The translations under genes and the position numbers were made by a program. A DNA stretch of 64,000 nt. Source: Eriocheir sinensis (Eukaryota; Arthropoda; Malacostraca; Decapoda; Varunidae). Shown here piece by piece: positions 1 to 11,044 of this stretch (position 1 is its first letter; each line of letters opens with the position of its first letter). The stretch lies in NCBI RefSeq assembly GCF_024679095.1, contig NW_026112152.1, forward strand, positions 40,001 through 104,000. The letters are read 5' to 3'. The notes under the pieces are model-generated. The model was not told where the DNA came from, ran no database searches, and saw only the letters and a list, made by a program, of their open reading frames with translations.

Positions 1-59
1 ACATCAGTCACAGCACTGGAGTACTTCCTGCCCAGGCAGGAGGAGGAGGAGGTGCTGAC

Positions 60-440
60 GGTCTGGGGGGTGGGGGGGGGGGGGAGAGGAGAAGGTGAGA
101 GGGTGAAGTGAAGAGGAGGAAGGTGGTGCTGGTGGTGGTTTGGGGGATGAAAAAAAGGGACGGGAAGGGATGAAAAGAAGGGAAGGGAAGATGGGAAAGA
201 AGGATGAAGGGAGAGGAGGACGAAGGAGGTGTAGAAAGGAAGGGAAGAAGGGAAAGGAGGAGGAAGGGAGAGGAGGAGGAAGGAGGTGTAGAAAGGAAGG
301 GAAGAAGGGAAAGGAGGAGGAAGGGAGAGGAGGAGGAAGGAGGTGTAGAAAGGAAGGGAAGAAGGAGCAAAGGGAGAGAAGTGAAAAGAAGAGGAACAAG
401 GAGAGAGAATGAAAGGAATGAAAGACAGAAGGGAAATTCA
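60..440 (+). repeat. Purine-rich tract with a 57-bp minisatellite
   Basis: Nearly pure A/G on the plus strand. Between about 181 and 365 the marker GTGTAGAAAGG returns every 57 bp (229, 286, 343), giving about three units. Long open frames on both strands arise from the composition and are not taken as genes. Confidence 0.8.
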
Positions 441-529
441 TGAAGGAGAGAGGCGGGAAGGAGTGTTAAGTTTTTAATAAGGGAATTGTATGAACAGGGA
501 GAACAGAAGGTAAGGCGTCGAACGAGGAG

Positions 530-745
530 GTGATGAGAATGTGTGGTGTGGAGGACGTGTTGAGATGGTGTGGCCAGGTCAACAGGAGGGAGGAGGAGGG
601 CCATGTACGCGGAGGAGCTAGAGGTAGAGGCAGAAGGGAGGAGACCAGCTGGACGACCAGAGAAAACCTGGAGACGGTGTGTGGAGGAAGACATGAGAAG
701 GATGAACAACTGGGAGAGAGAGTGTATGATCATCAAGAGAGGGAA
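530..745 (+). pseudogene. Non-LTR retrotransposon fragment, ORF2 C terminus
   Basis: Translation in two frames gives DVLRWCGQVNRREEEG and then GRRPAGRPEKTWRRCVEEDM. This is the usual C-terminal LRWFGH...GRRxxGRPxxxW sequence of endonuclease-type LINEs. The frame shift between the two halves shows it is a relic. Confidence 0.6.
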
Positions 746-775
746 ACCTAGTCACCTAGTAACTACCTGACTTAC

Positions 776-874
776 CGGGTCGAAGGGCTGGGCCGTACTC
801 TCCACCTGGCACAGGATCAGGATGGACGAGGTGCCCAGGTTGAAGTCAATCCAAAACCTCGGGTAACTCATATT
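776..874 (-). CDS. SYCP2-like exon (Spt16-like domain start)
   Basis: 99-nt exon of exactly 33 codons. The acceptor ends in CCCACAG just above 874; the donor CCG|GTAAGT lies just below 776. It holds SYPRFWIDFNLGT, the most recognisable motif of this part of SYCP2. It starts and ends in phase 0, matching the upstream exon at 1547-1660. Codons continue past the donor only as intron read-through. Confidence 0.72.
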
Positions 875-1335
875 CTGTGGGCCGCAGGGAAGAGGGGGAT
901 GATCAGTAGATAATGAAAAAAAAAATATGTATATCAAAATTGTGAAAACTTTTTATTTTTTTTATTTTTACAGCAAAGGGAGGCAGGTCAAAGGCAATGA
1001 GGACAAGGATGGATGTCTCCTTGTGCCAAATGTTGGGTTCATACAAACACCTTTGTAACAGACTGCGGCGAACTTCACCAAAGTGTGACCGGGGCCTTAG
1101 CACCAGTATTTGTCTTGTCCATACATCCTAACAGGCACACCTGAGCCAGTGAGAATTGTACGCAAGACAGAAGAGACTTGGCGTGGCTTGTAAACAACAG
1201 CCTTGGCCAAGAAATTTTGTGTGTCCAATATTAATCTCATGACATAAAAGATCTGCTGAGTGCTGATAATGTGGCCTTTATACAGTTTCATGTTGAAATT
1301 GCTGCACTGCTGTAGAAGCATTAGACATTATAGTC

Positions 1336-1521
1336 CTGCAGACCACCCATCAACCCGGACTCTAGAAGAAGCTGTACAGCACAAGTGAAATCAAGAATGA
1401 GCTCCGGGGGACAGCAGGAGCCAATATCAATGGCGCCACTATAAACAATTGCTTGCGCCATGACGGGCTCGGGCCGACCATCAGCCTATACCGGCGCTAT
1501 AAGCCACATGAAAAAAAAAAA
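1336..1521 (+). mobile_element. SINE family 1, 5'-truncated copy
   Basis: Shares the body CATCAACCCGGACTCTAG, GATGGCGCCACTATAAAC-like and GGGCCGACCATCAG segments with the four longer copies (22037, 38433, 40107, 63335) and ends in poly-A at 1511-1521. The tRNA-like head is missing. Confidence 0.8.
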
Positions 1522-1546
1522 TGTAGTAATAGCAGCAGCAGCACAC

Positions 1547-1660
1547 CTTGGGCTTGCACAGCTTGAGCTTGCCAATGTGCATGGCGTTGTAGGGCACGGT
1601 GAACACCTGGCGGCTGTCCCCCAGCGTGCTATTGTAGGCGTTCAGGAAGCTCCGGCAGTG
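1547..1660 (-). CDS. SYCP2-like exon (CRSFLN / LGDSRQVFT segment)
   Basis: 114-nt exon, 38 codons, phase 0 at both ends. The acceptor is CCACTCCCAG|CAC; the donor AAG|GTGTGC is weak. The product includes HCRSFLNAYN and LGDSRQVFTVP, which follow directly on the SEFDP end of the previous exon, as in SYCP2 family proteins. An (AC)n tract at 1691-1740 sits 30 bp upstream in the intron. Confidence 0.72.
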
Positions 1661-1690
1661 CTGGGAGTGGAAGCAAACGGTTACTCACTA

Positions 1691-1755
1691 TACACACACA
1701 CACACACACACACATACACACACACACACATACACACGCACAAAAAAAAAAAAAA
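1691..1755 (+). repeat. (AC)n microsatellite with poly-A
   Basis: Interrupted (AC)n followed by 14 A. No gene. Confidence 0.9.
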
Positions 1756-1974
1756 ATTACACGCATACATAGATTTGAGTACATTAATTTAACAAGAAAC
1801 ATTAGATGTATAAATAAACATACTGAATACTGTGGTGGGGGAGCGCTCACCAGCAGACCACTACTAATAGCTTGGCTGCAGCTGCCTGACCTAACCTATC
1901 ATATCACTGCACTGGATGAAATTAATGGGTAACAGTACTGAACTATTCAATGAGGAATTAAAATATTACAAGAT

Positions 1975-2545
1975 CAAAGGAGGAGAAGGGCCAGGGAGTG
2001 TTGGTCCAGGATAACTCACCTCAAAAACACATTAACAAGATTGTGAAGATTTTGAAGAAATTGATTGTGGCATTGATGCGCCCTGGGTTAGAATACACAG
2101 CAGCAACTTTTAAAACAGAAACATATAAAAGATTGACAGACAGGATACAAAGAGTAACTCCTGACTCTTTTACTGGAGCAGTGATGAGCAAGCTTTTGTT
2201 TGTTATGCCTTTAGCTGTTTCCATTGATTTAAAAATATAAAGCAACAAAGAAGGCCTCAGTATAAGAGGCATAAAGCACAAAGAAGGATTGGCAAGTCTG
2301 TGGCTGCCATCCTTAAGGAAAGGAGGGAACTAACATGCAGTGATCGGGGCAGTGAAGGGAGAAGACAGAACTGATGAGAAAATCTGTTTGCATGGGACAG
2401 GAGGAGCAGCCCTAAGACAGGAGAGGAAGCTGAAGAAGACAAGATGTTTGAAGGCTATCAAGCAATACAGCTTTCCCAGCAGGGGCAATGAACAATGGAA
2501 CAGCCTGGACAGAGGCTGTTCACTCCAAAACATAAAATAAATGAG
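1975..2545 (+). pseudogene. LINE fragment, 3' end of ORF2
   Basis: Frames read VLVQDNSPQKHINKIV, VALMRPGLEYTAATF and, further on, IKQYSFPSRGNEQWNSLDR. These are the post-RT 'GV...H...RP.LEYAA' and 'F..R....WN.L' blocks of CR1/Jockey-type LINEs, broken by frame changes. Confidence 0.6.
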
Positions 2546-2631
2546 TTTGAAGCAAAGTTTAACTGACTGGCATTCAGACAGGAACCCATTAGCTTATTTC
2601 CAGTATGTAAGAACTACAGTAACAGCACCCA

Positions 2632-3100
2632 AGTCTGAGGTGTGCATTATCATGCTCCGGCAACCTGCCGCCACATGGCGTGTTCCGTTTCATGGATGCT
2701 ATGTGATGTGACAGCCTACACATAGGAAACAGTCGTCAGTATCAGCGGTATGCAGGCAGAAATGAAAAACACAGAAAATTGTAATTGACTTTGAGCTTGA
2801 AATAAATAATATTGTTGCAGGCAGCTGTTCTGTTATACTTTTTTCTGTAGAGGGCAGCGCCTAGGCTATTTAATAATTATATTCAGTGACTATATCAATC
2901 AACAGAACAGCTGTCTGTGACAGTATTAATTACTTCAAACTCAAAATCAACTATAACTGACTGTATTCGTCATTGTTGCCTGCATAATAGTGATACTGAC
3001 AACTATATCCTATGCATAGGCTGTCATATAATATCCAAGAAATTGGACAACTTGAGACGTACAGCAGGTTGTCAGAGCAAGATAATGCACACCTCAGACT
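2632..3100. mobile_element. Foldback MITE with about 200-bp inverted arms
   Basis: The left arm starts AGTCTGAGGTGTGCATTATC. The reverse complement of the right end (3100 down) has the same start. Arms continue through GCATAGG-, GTCAGTATCA- and GCAGGCA-containing blocks to a loop at about 2836-2896, with scattered mismatches. No protein is encoded. No clear target-site duplication. Confidence 0.7.
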
Positions 3101-3118
3101 CCCCCAACACGACAATAA

Positions 3119-3142
3119 ACACACACACACACACACACACAC
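3119..3142 (+). repeat. (AC)n just before a SINE head
   Basis: Twelve AC units ending at the tRNA-like start of the family 2 SINE. Confidence 0.9.
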
Positions 3143-3405
3143 AATACCGCTCCGTAGCTCAGTGCTTATAAAGGCTCTGCGTTGCTAAGCTTTGCGGCCT
3201 GACGGGCAGAGGTTCGAGCCCCACTCAGGCTGGGATCTTTCTGCTAACAAGGAGTGGTTACTGCCCCCCCTTGAGCAAAGGGGATGTGGTGTGTGGTGTG
3301 TGGGGTCCTGGCAGTACCCAGAGATCGATTATAATAAGTTTGCTCTTGTCAGGAGGGTACTTACTGGTGATAGCGAGTCCAACTCGTGATCAGGTCTTGG
3401 TGAAT

Positions 3406-3408
<3 letters not shown>
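3143..3408 (+). mobile_element. SINE family 2 (tRNA-derived, (AC)n tail)
   Basis: The head has an A box (TAGCTCAGTGC) and a perfect B box (GGTTCGAGCCC). The body holds CTTGAGCAAAGGGGATG and CAGAGATCGATTATAATAA. The 3' end CTTGGTGAATTATACAC runs into (AC)n at 3409-3459. Two minus-strand copies lie at 62791-62956 and 63005-63283. Confidence 0.8.

Positions 3409-3459
<51 letters not shown>
3409..3459 (+). repeat. (AC)n tail of SINE 2, adjoining a LINE
   Basis: About 25 AC units; the next base begins the 5'-truncated LINE at 3460. Confidence 0.9.
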
Positions 3460-3460
<1 letters not shown>

Positions 3461-4154
3461 TGTGTGTATCTGGACTTAAAGAAGGCGTTTGATAAAGTAC
3501 CACACAAGCGATCAATATGGAAACTTAATCATGTTGGAGGTCTGGGTGGTTCAATATTGACTTTTTGATGAAGAGAGAAATGAGAACAGTAATTAGGAAT
3601 AATAAATCAAGCTGGATGGAAGTGATGAGTGGAGTCCCCCAAGGATCGGTGTTGGCTCCGATCATGTTTGTAATATATATTAATGACATGACAGAAGGGG
3701 TGACAAGCTATATGAATATGTTTGCTGATGATGCTAAAATAATGAGGAGGGTGGCTAATGAAGATGACTGTGTAGCCCTGAGCCAAGATCTCGATAGAAT
3801 AAGCGAATGGTCACGCAAATGGGAAATGACATTCAATACAGAAAAGTGTAGCGTGATGGAGTTTGATAAGAGCAGTAGACGAATATCGGGGAACTACTCT
3901 CCGAGTTGGCTGGAGTAGGTAGGAAGACACCTACCGAACGGGCGCAAGCCACTCCCGGTGAGGTATATACGGGAGGTGAGAAGGGAGCTGAAGCCCTCTA
4001 AAGACCCTTCCCATGTCCTCACTAACCGTTTCCCTATTGTCTCACCAACACCGGAGAGTAGTTCAGCATGCTCTCTAAAGACAATCCTCTCTTTATCCAC
4101 ACCACACTACATTCACACAACATATACACCTTTTCCCAAAATTAAAATTTCAAA

Positions 4155-5951
4155 ATGGCGCACATACACCAAGCCTCGGAGTCCCCGCCTGGGGGGGGGA
4201 CCACAAATTCCCCCAGGGAGGACTCCCCTTCTGGCTGCCGACCCGAGAGGTGTCTTGATAACTCCTCGAACCTCTTTTTTCTCAATTTCTGCAACATTCG
4301 CGGTCTTCGCTCTAATTTTCATTCTGTGGAACATCATCTCTCCTCCTCTAAACCTCACCTTCTCTTCCTTACCGAAACACAGGTTTCTGAGGCTACTGAC
4401 AGCAATCTCTACTCTGTTCCCTCCTACTATCTCTATCCTAAATTTCAATCCAAAGCTGGATGTTGCGCCTACGTGCGCAACGACATCACTTGCTCTCGTG
4501 CCCACGACCTTGACTCTTCTGAATTTTCCACCATCTGGTTAAGACTTCACTGTCATTCTATTACTAAATACATCTGTGCTGTTTATCTCTCACCTAACTC
4601 TACCAACTATGTAAAATTCTTTGACTATTTGAATTCTAAAGTGGAGCACATCTTGACCCACTCTCCCTTCGCTGAAATCTCCATCCTAGGAGATTTCAAT
4701 GTTCACCACCAGCTTTGGCTTTCATCCTCTTTCACTGACCATCCTGGTGAACAAGCCTACAACTTTGCTATCCTCAACGACCTAGAGCAGTTGGTCCAGC
4801 ACCCTACACGTATTCCCGACCGTCTTGGAGATCGGCCCAACATTCTAGACCTCTTCCTTACCTCAAACCCTTCTGCTTATTCTGTCAAACTGTTCTCTCC
4901 GTTGGGCTCCTCCGATCACAATCTTATTTCTGCATCCTGTCCTATCGCTCCTGTACACCCTCTGGACCCACCGAAGAGGCGATGCTTCTGGCATTTTGCT
5001 TCAGCTTGGTGGGACGACCTGAGGATGTACTTTTCCGATTTCCCGTGGAATGATTATTGCTTCCAGGATAGAGACCCATCTGTGTGTACTCAGCGCATCA
5101 CAGAGGTGATTGTCTCTAGAATGGAGGCATACATTCCTCGTTCTTTCTCTACTCCTCACGCTAAAAAGCCTTGGTTTAATCACGCTTGTTCTCATGCCGT
5201 CAATGATAGAGAGGTAGCTCACAAAAGGTACCAGAGCCTTCAAACTAATGCTAATTATGAACTTTACATTTCTGCCCGAAATCGTGCCAAATCTATTCTC
5301 CGACTAACCAAAAATTCTTTCATTAATAGAAAATGTCAAAACCTTGCTTTCTCTAACTCTTCCCGTGACTTCTGGCATCTAGCCAAAAACATCTCCTCCA
5401 ACTTCACTTCTTCATCTTTACCTCCACTCCTCAGTCCTGACGGCAACACTGCCGTCTCATCTATCTCTAAGGCTGAACTCTTCTCACAAACTTTTTCTAA
5501 AAACTCCACTCTGGACGATTCTGGGCATATTCCTCCTACTCATCCCCCCTCTGACTCCTTTATGCCTGTTATAAAGATTCTTCAAAATTATGTTTTCTAT
5601 GCCCTCTCTGGCCTCAATCCTCAGAAGGCTTATGGACCTGATGGAGTGCCTCCTATTGTCCTTAAAAACTGTGCCTCCGTGCTGTCACCCTGCCTGGTCA
5701 AACTCTTTCGCCTCTGCCTGTCAACATCTACCTTTCCTTCTTGCTGGAAGTATGCCTTCATACAGCCTGTACCTAAGAAGGGTGACCGCTCCAATCCCTC
5801 AAACTACCGTCCTATTGCTTTACTTTCTTGTCTATCTAAAGCTTTTGAATCAATCCTTAACCGGAAGATTCAAAAGCACCTTTCCACTTCTGACCTTCTA
5901 TCTGATCGCCAGTATGGGTTCCGCAAGGGCGTTCTACTGGTGATCTCCTAG
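4155..5951 (+). pseudogene. Jockey-like LINE ORF2, endonuclease and N-terminal RT
   Basis: 598 codons from ATG. An APE-type endonuclease comes first ([46 protein letters not shown]). The first RT blocks follow ([44 protein letters not shown]). The frame is then lost near 5935. This enzyme nicks target DNA and primes reverse transcription on it. The copy is disabled by at least two frame changes before the catalytic YADD. Confidence 0.85.
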
Positions 5952-6224
5952 CCTTCTTAACTGACTCTTGGTCATCCTCTCTTAGCCGTTTCGGTGAAAC
6001 TTTTGCTATTGCGCTGGACATATCAAAAGCTTTTGATAGGGTCTGGCACAAATCTTTGCTTTCTAAACTACCCTCCTACGGTTTCTATCCTTCTCTCTGT
6101 ACCTTTATCTCCAGTTTCCTTTCTGACCGTTCTATTTCTGCCGTGGTAGACGGTCACTGTTCTTCCCTAAATCTATTAACATTGGTGTCCCACAGGGTTC
6201 TGTCCTATCTCCCACTCTTTTCTG

Positions 6225-7115
6225 TTGTTCATTGATGATCTTCTTTCCAAAACGAACTGTCCTATCCATTCCTACGCCGATGATTCCACTCTGCATTATT
6301 CAACTTCTTTTAATAGAAGACCCACCCTTCAGGAACTTAACGACTCAAGGCTGGAGGCTGCAGAACGCTTAGCCTCAGCCCTTACTATTATATCCGATTG
6401 GGGCAAGAAGAACCTGGTGTCCTTCAACGCCTCAAAAACACAGTTTCTCCACCTATCCACTCGACACAATCTTCCAAACAAATATCCCTTATTCCTTGAC
6501 AACACCCAGCTTTCACCTTCCTCAACACTAAACATCCTCGGTCTATCCTTAACTCAAAATCTCAACTGGAAACTTCATATATCATCTCTTACTAAATCAG
6601 CTTCCTCGAGGCTCGGCGTTCTGTACCGTCTCCGCCAGTTCTTCTCCCCTGCACAGTTGCTGTCCATATACAGGGGCCTTGTCCGCCCTCGTATGGAGTA
6701 TGCATCTCATGTGTGGGGGGGCTCCACTCACACAGCTCTTCTGGACAGAGTGGAGGCTAAGGCTCTTCGTCTCATCAGCTCTCCTCCTCATACTGATAGT
6801 CTTCTACCTCTTAAATTCCGCCGCAATGTTGCCTCTCTTTCTATCTTCTATCGATATTTCCACGCTGACTGCTCTTCTGAACTTGCTAACTGCATGCCTC
6901 CCCCCCTCCCGCGGCCCCGCTGCACTCGACTTTCTACTCATGCTCATCCCTATACTGTCCAAACCCCTTATGCAAGAGTTAACCAGCATCTTCACTCTTT
7001 CATCCCTCACGCTGGTAAACTCTGGAACAATCTTCCTTCATCTGTATTTCCTCCTGCCTACGACTTGAACTCTTTCAAGAGGAGGGTATCAGGACACCTC
7101 TCCTCCCGAAACTGA
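6225..7115 (+). pseudogene. Jockey-like LINE ORF2, C-terminal RT part
   Basis: Contains the RT catalytic box SYADDSTLHYS near its start, then the thumb and C-terminal blocks NILGLSLTQNLNWKLHISSL, LVRPRMEYASHVWGG and LWNNLPSSVFP. TGA closes at 7113-7115, about 110 bp before the poly-A. The bridge 5945-6225 (ALDISKAFDRVWH and the PQG region) is in other frames. Confidence 0.85.
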
Positions 7116-7901
7116 CCTATCTTTCGGCCACCTCTTTGGATTCTTTTTAGGAGCAGCGAGTAGCGGGCTCTTTTTTTATTAATGTTTACTTTTTTTGTGC
7201 CCTTGAACTGTCTCCTTTGCTGTAAAAAAAAAAAAAAATGAAAGAATCATGAAAAAATCTGAAGAAAAAGATCTGGGAGTGATCATAACAGACAAGTTAT
7301 CCTTTGGAAAACATATAGACCGGATAACTGGGGAAACATACAATCTTCTTAGAAACATAAAAGCAGCATTTACATATTTAGATGAAGAAATGGTGAAGAA
7401 ACTAATATCATCGATGATACATCCAAGACTGGAATATGCAGCATTAGTGTGGTCACCTAGATTGAAGAACGAAATTAGAAAGTTGGAAAAGATACAAAGA
7501 GCAGCGACTAAATTACCGGAAACTCTGAGAGAACATACTTATGAAGAAAGACTGGAGAAATTGGGACTAACAACACTGGAGAGCAGAAGAGAGAGAGGGG
7601 ACCTAATAGCACTGTACAGGATACAAGAGGGATTGGAGAAATTGGACGGGGAAGACCTAGTGGAACGTGACAGAAGTGTGACAAGAGGCAATGGTAAGAA
7701 ACTGAAGAAGAGCGACTGTAGGAGAGACATCAAGAAATAGTTTTCCATACAGAAGCATAACAACATGGAACGGACTTGACGAGGAGACTGTGTATGCAAA
7801 AACGATTCATGAATTTAAAGCCAAACTGGATAATAAGCGTTATGGAGACGGGACAGCACGAGCCTAGTACGGCTCTTTTCCTGTATTTCACAACTAGGTA
7901 A

Positions 7902-7903
<2 letters not shown>

Positions 7904-7959
<56 letters not shown>
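7904..7959 (+). repeat. (AC)n linking two LINE copies
   Basis: About 28 AC units between the 3' end of LINE copy 1 and the 5' end of LINE copy 2. Confidence 0.9.
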
Positions 7960-7960
<1 letters not shown>

Positions 7961-8136
7961 ATAAAGAAGATTTTAAGGTAGCGAGAAATGAATTCGTGAA
8001 AATCAGGAAGGAAGAAGAAAAGGAATATGAAAAGGATATTGTGGAAAAGTACAAGGAATAACCTAAACTATTTTATAGATTCATAAATAGAAAGATTAAA
8101 CCAAGAGAAACAATTGAAAGACTGAGCGACGGGAAT

Positions 8137-9327
8137 GTGACAATCAATGAACTTAAAGGCATGGCGGAATTATTAAACAAAAAGTTCCAGCAAGCTTTTA
8201 CTAATGAATCAATATATAATGAGCCACAAGAAAACAAAATAAATGTTCATATGGAAGAAGTTACAGTAAATAAAGAGGAGATATATGAGTTGTTGGTGGA
8301 GCTGGAAGAGAGGAAGGCTGTAGGACCGGATGGAGTCTCAGGGTATATACTGAAAGAATGCAAAAATGAGCTGGTTAGACCGATATATGACATCATTAAA
8401 TGCTCAATAACAACTGGTACAGGTCCTAAGGAGTGGCGGAGGGCCGAAGTGGTCCCCATACTCAAAAGTGGAAGGAAGGAAGAATCCCTGAACTACAGAC
8501 CTGCATCATTGACCAGTGTAGTATGTAAAATATGTGAGAAAGTGATAAAGAAACAATGGACGCAATTTCTAGAAGAGCAAAATTTAATCACAAGTAAACA
8601 GTATGGTTTTAGAAAAGGGCGCTCATGTGTGACAAACTTACTGAGCTTTTACTCAAGAGTGAGAGATAAAATACAGGAAAGGGACGGATGGGTTGATTGC
8701 GTCTACCTAGACCTGAAGAAGGCGTTTGACAAAGTTCCACATACAAGACTGCTATGGAAACTAGAAAATAACGGAGGATTGAAAGGGAAAATGAAAAACT
8801 GGATGGAAAGCTACCTAAGGGGAAGAGAGATGAGAAAAGTGGTTAAGGACATGACATCGGAATGGAAAACTGTAGAGAGTGGAGTGCCTCAGGGATCGGT
8901 TTTGGCAGCAACACTTTTCCTTGTATATATTAATGACATGCCAGAGGGAGTAAATAGTTATATGAGCCTGTTTGCAGATGATGTAAAGCTGCTAAGACAT
9001 ATAAGAAACAGTAAAGACTGTGAAATCCTGCAAGGAGACCTAAACAATATTTGGAAGTGGAGTATGGAATGGGAGATGAAATTTAATGCGAAGAAATGTT
9101 ATGTTATGGAAATGGGAAAAAGTGAAGGAAGACCAAAATGGACATATAAAATGGGAGATGGTGAAACATTAAAGAAAGTACACGAAGAGAGAGACCTGGG
9201 AGTAATAATGCAAGATAACAAACAGCCAGAGAGTCATGTTAATCGGATATTCGGTGATTTGTATAACATGGTGAGAAATATAGGAATAGCATTCCAATAC
9301 ATGGATAAGGATATGATGAAAAATTAA
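8137..9327 (+). pseudogene. LINE copy 2 reverse transcriptase
   Basis: 396 open codons: KAVGPDGVSGYILKEC, LNYRPASLTSVVCKICEKVI, QYGFRKGRSCVTNLL, VYLDLKKAFDKVPHTRLLW, SGVPQGSVLAATLFLVYIND and LFADDVKLLRH, then the thumb motif ERDLGVIMQDN. It covers all catalytic RT blocks, with FADD instead of YADD. The endonuclease half is absent through 5' truncation, and the frame is lost at 9327. Confidence 0.85.
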
Positions 9328-9472
9328 TTACCACTATGATCAGACCAAAGTTGGAATATGCGGAGAAAGTGTGGTCTCCCCATAAGAAGAAACACAAAGA
9401 AACTAGAAAGAATACAAAGGATGGCGACAAAAATGGTTCAAGAGCTGGAGGGATTGACATACGAGGAAAGAC

Positions 9473-10636
9473 CATAGCTGGGCACGATAACAGAAAACCT
9501 TATTTCCGATAACCGATAACTGATAATGAAAAACCTTAACGGCGATAACCGATATTCGTTAACTAGAGACACAAATATAGGCGATAACCGATAACCGATA
9601 CCCGATACAAATCCACAATTCCGATACTAGCTAGCGATAAGTCCGATAGGCGAAAACGATACTATATTGATATTTCAGATAGAACAACGTTGATGAATTC
9701 AAATTTTCATTATCTGTATTTTAGAAACTTACAAAACCTTAAAACCACACATTGACACGTACATATGGACGGTAATACTAAAAATGCCTGAATCGGTGTT
9801 GTGTTGTTTGGCGTCCCCACCGTCAAAAATTGTTTACAAACACTGGTCTCTCGTGAACGGTGCATGCTCAGACCAGCAAGCGTAGGCCTGTACAATCTCA
9901 CAAAGCTTTTAAACCGTAATTAAGAGTTGCTGGAAGGCTGAATCAGACATGTAGTACCACTACCATCATCCTCGCTGTTTTTAGAACGACACTCTGTACG
10001 AGTTGTATTTATATGTACAGAGTGTCGTTCTAGAAACAGCGAGGATGGTGGTACTGTATGTTTGATTCAGCTTTCCAGCAACTCTTAATGTGTTAAAAAA
10101 GCATTGTGAGACTGAACAGGTCTACACTTAATGGTCTGAGCATGCGCAGTTCACGAGAGACCAGTGTTTATAAGCAAAAGCGCCAGCTTTTGACGATGGG
10201 ACACCAAATAACACAACACCGGGTGCCTTCAGTATCATGGCATGGTCACAAACGAATATGGAATATCAAATTTGAGGCAGTGAATAATCATTTTGGGGGC
10301 AAAGTTAAATGATTTTTCTCTATGATATATTGATTTTTGAGAAGCATAAAAAAATAACCTAGTGTTTTAATTTTCATGATCTAAGCATGAAATCTCATCA
10401 CCGAAGATATTTCATATCCCGAAGTTTTTTCATACAACACCGGGCCACGCATGCGCAGTAGGGAGACAACGTTTTTTTCTGAGAGGCGGAAAAAAAGTAG
10501 CGATTATCGCTAGTTTGGTTACAAAAGTAACGAAGATACCGATATATATTTAAATAAGTAGCAGATGGTCGATAATCCGATTGTGTTATCAGCGATAAAG
10601 TACCGCGATAACTTATCGCGATAACGCCCAGCTGTG
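9473..10636. mobile_element. hAT-type foldback transposon, copy 1 (non-autonomous)
   Basis: Ends are CATAGCTGGGC and GCCCAGCTGTG, inverted. A perfect 8-bp duplication GGAAAGAC flanks it (9465-9472 and 10637-10644). The arms are long inverted repeats meeting near 10005 (GAACGACACTCTGTAC / GTACAGAGTGTCGTTC). The outer 150 bp of each arm repeats CCGATAA-like words many times. It has no transposase. The 8-bp duplication and CA..TG ends suggest the hAT superfamily. Confidence 0.82.
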
Positions 10637-11020
10637 GGAAAGACTAAAGGAAATGGACTTACCAACACTAAAACAAAGAAAAGAAAAGGGAGACCTAATA
10701 CAAATCTACAAATTATTGAGCAAAATGGAAGAAGTAGACAACGAGGAGTTACTACTAAAAGAAGAAATTACCACTAGGAACACAGGAGGACATAGTAAAA
10801 AATTGAGGAAGGGAAGATGCCTGAGACACAAAAAAATATAGCTTCTCGCAAAGAAATATAGAGGTTTGGAACAGACTAAGTGAGGATGTAGTATCGGCGA
10901 GAAGTGTGCAAAGGTTTAAGGAAAAGTTGGATAAATGTAGATACGGAGACGGGACCACACGAGCGTAAAGCCCAGGCCCTGTAAAACTACAACTAGGTAA
11001 AACTAGGTAAAACTAGGTAA

Positions 11021-11044
11021 ACACACACACACACACACACTCAC
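11021..11044 (+). repeat. (AC)n tail of LINE copy 2, overlapping the splice donor region
   Basis: Ten AC units followed by TCAC. On the minus strand this reads GTGAGTGTGT directly after the exon, so the donor's downstream bases are repeat sequence. Confidence 0.85.

Larger units (their letters stand above)
3890..7239 (+). mobile_element. Jockey-like LINE, nearly full length, nested in LINE copy 1
   Basis: A 5' UTR of about 265 bp, an ORF from ATG 4155, an RT continuation and a 3' poly-A at 7223-7238. It interrupts the RT reading of the older LINE. Fragments of the same family recur at 25745-25850, 48770-49085, 55720-55870, 58339-58473 and 62430-62770. A target-site duplication was not convincing. 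Confidence 0.82.
3460..7903 (+). mobile_element. LINE copy 1, 5'-truncated and split by a nested LINE
   Basis: The two halves are 3460-3889 and 7240-7903. The first begins inside RT (CVYLDLKKAFDKVPH) and includes SGVPQGSVLAP and MFADDAKIM. The second continues with KDLGVIITDKLSFGKHIDRI, MIHPRLEYAALVWSPRLK and IQRAATKLPETLREHTYEERL, then a 3' end CAACTAGGTAAATAC followed by (AC)n. It is CR1-like by RT motifs. The frame is broken near 3560. It is the same family as the copy at 7960-11020. Confidence 0.82.
7960..11020 (+). mobile_element. LINE copy 2, 5'-truncated, split by a hAT element
   Basis: The halves are 7960-9472 and 10637-11020. The 3' end is three AACTAGGTAA-like repeats and then (AC)n at 11021-11040, which touches the SYCP2-like exon donor. 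It carries the same family of RT as copy 1. The 8-bp site GGAAAGAC is duplicated around the nested hAT element, so the pre-insertion LINE can be read across it. Confidence 0.85.

Noticed and set aside
903..1321. Minus-strand ORFs as extra SYCP2-like exons
   Set aside because: No splice sites in phase and no family motif; this is probably intron or an old repeat.
3146..3230. Functional tRNA gene
   Set aside because: A and B boxes are present, but the acceptor stem does not close and the same unit recurs as a SINE with a long body.
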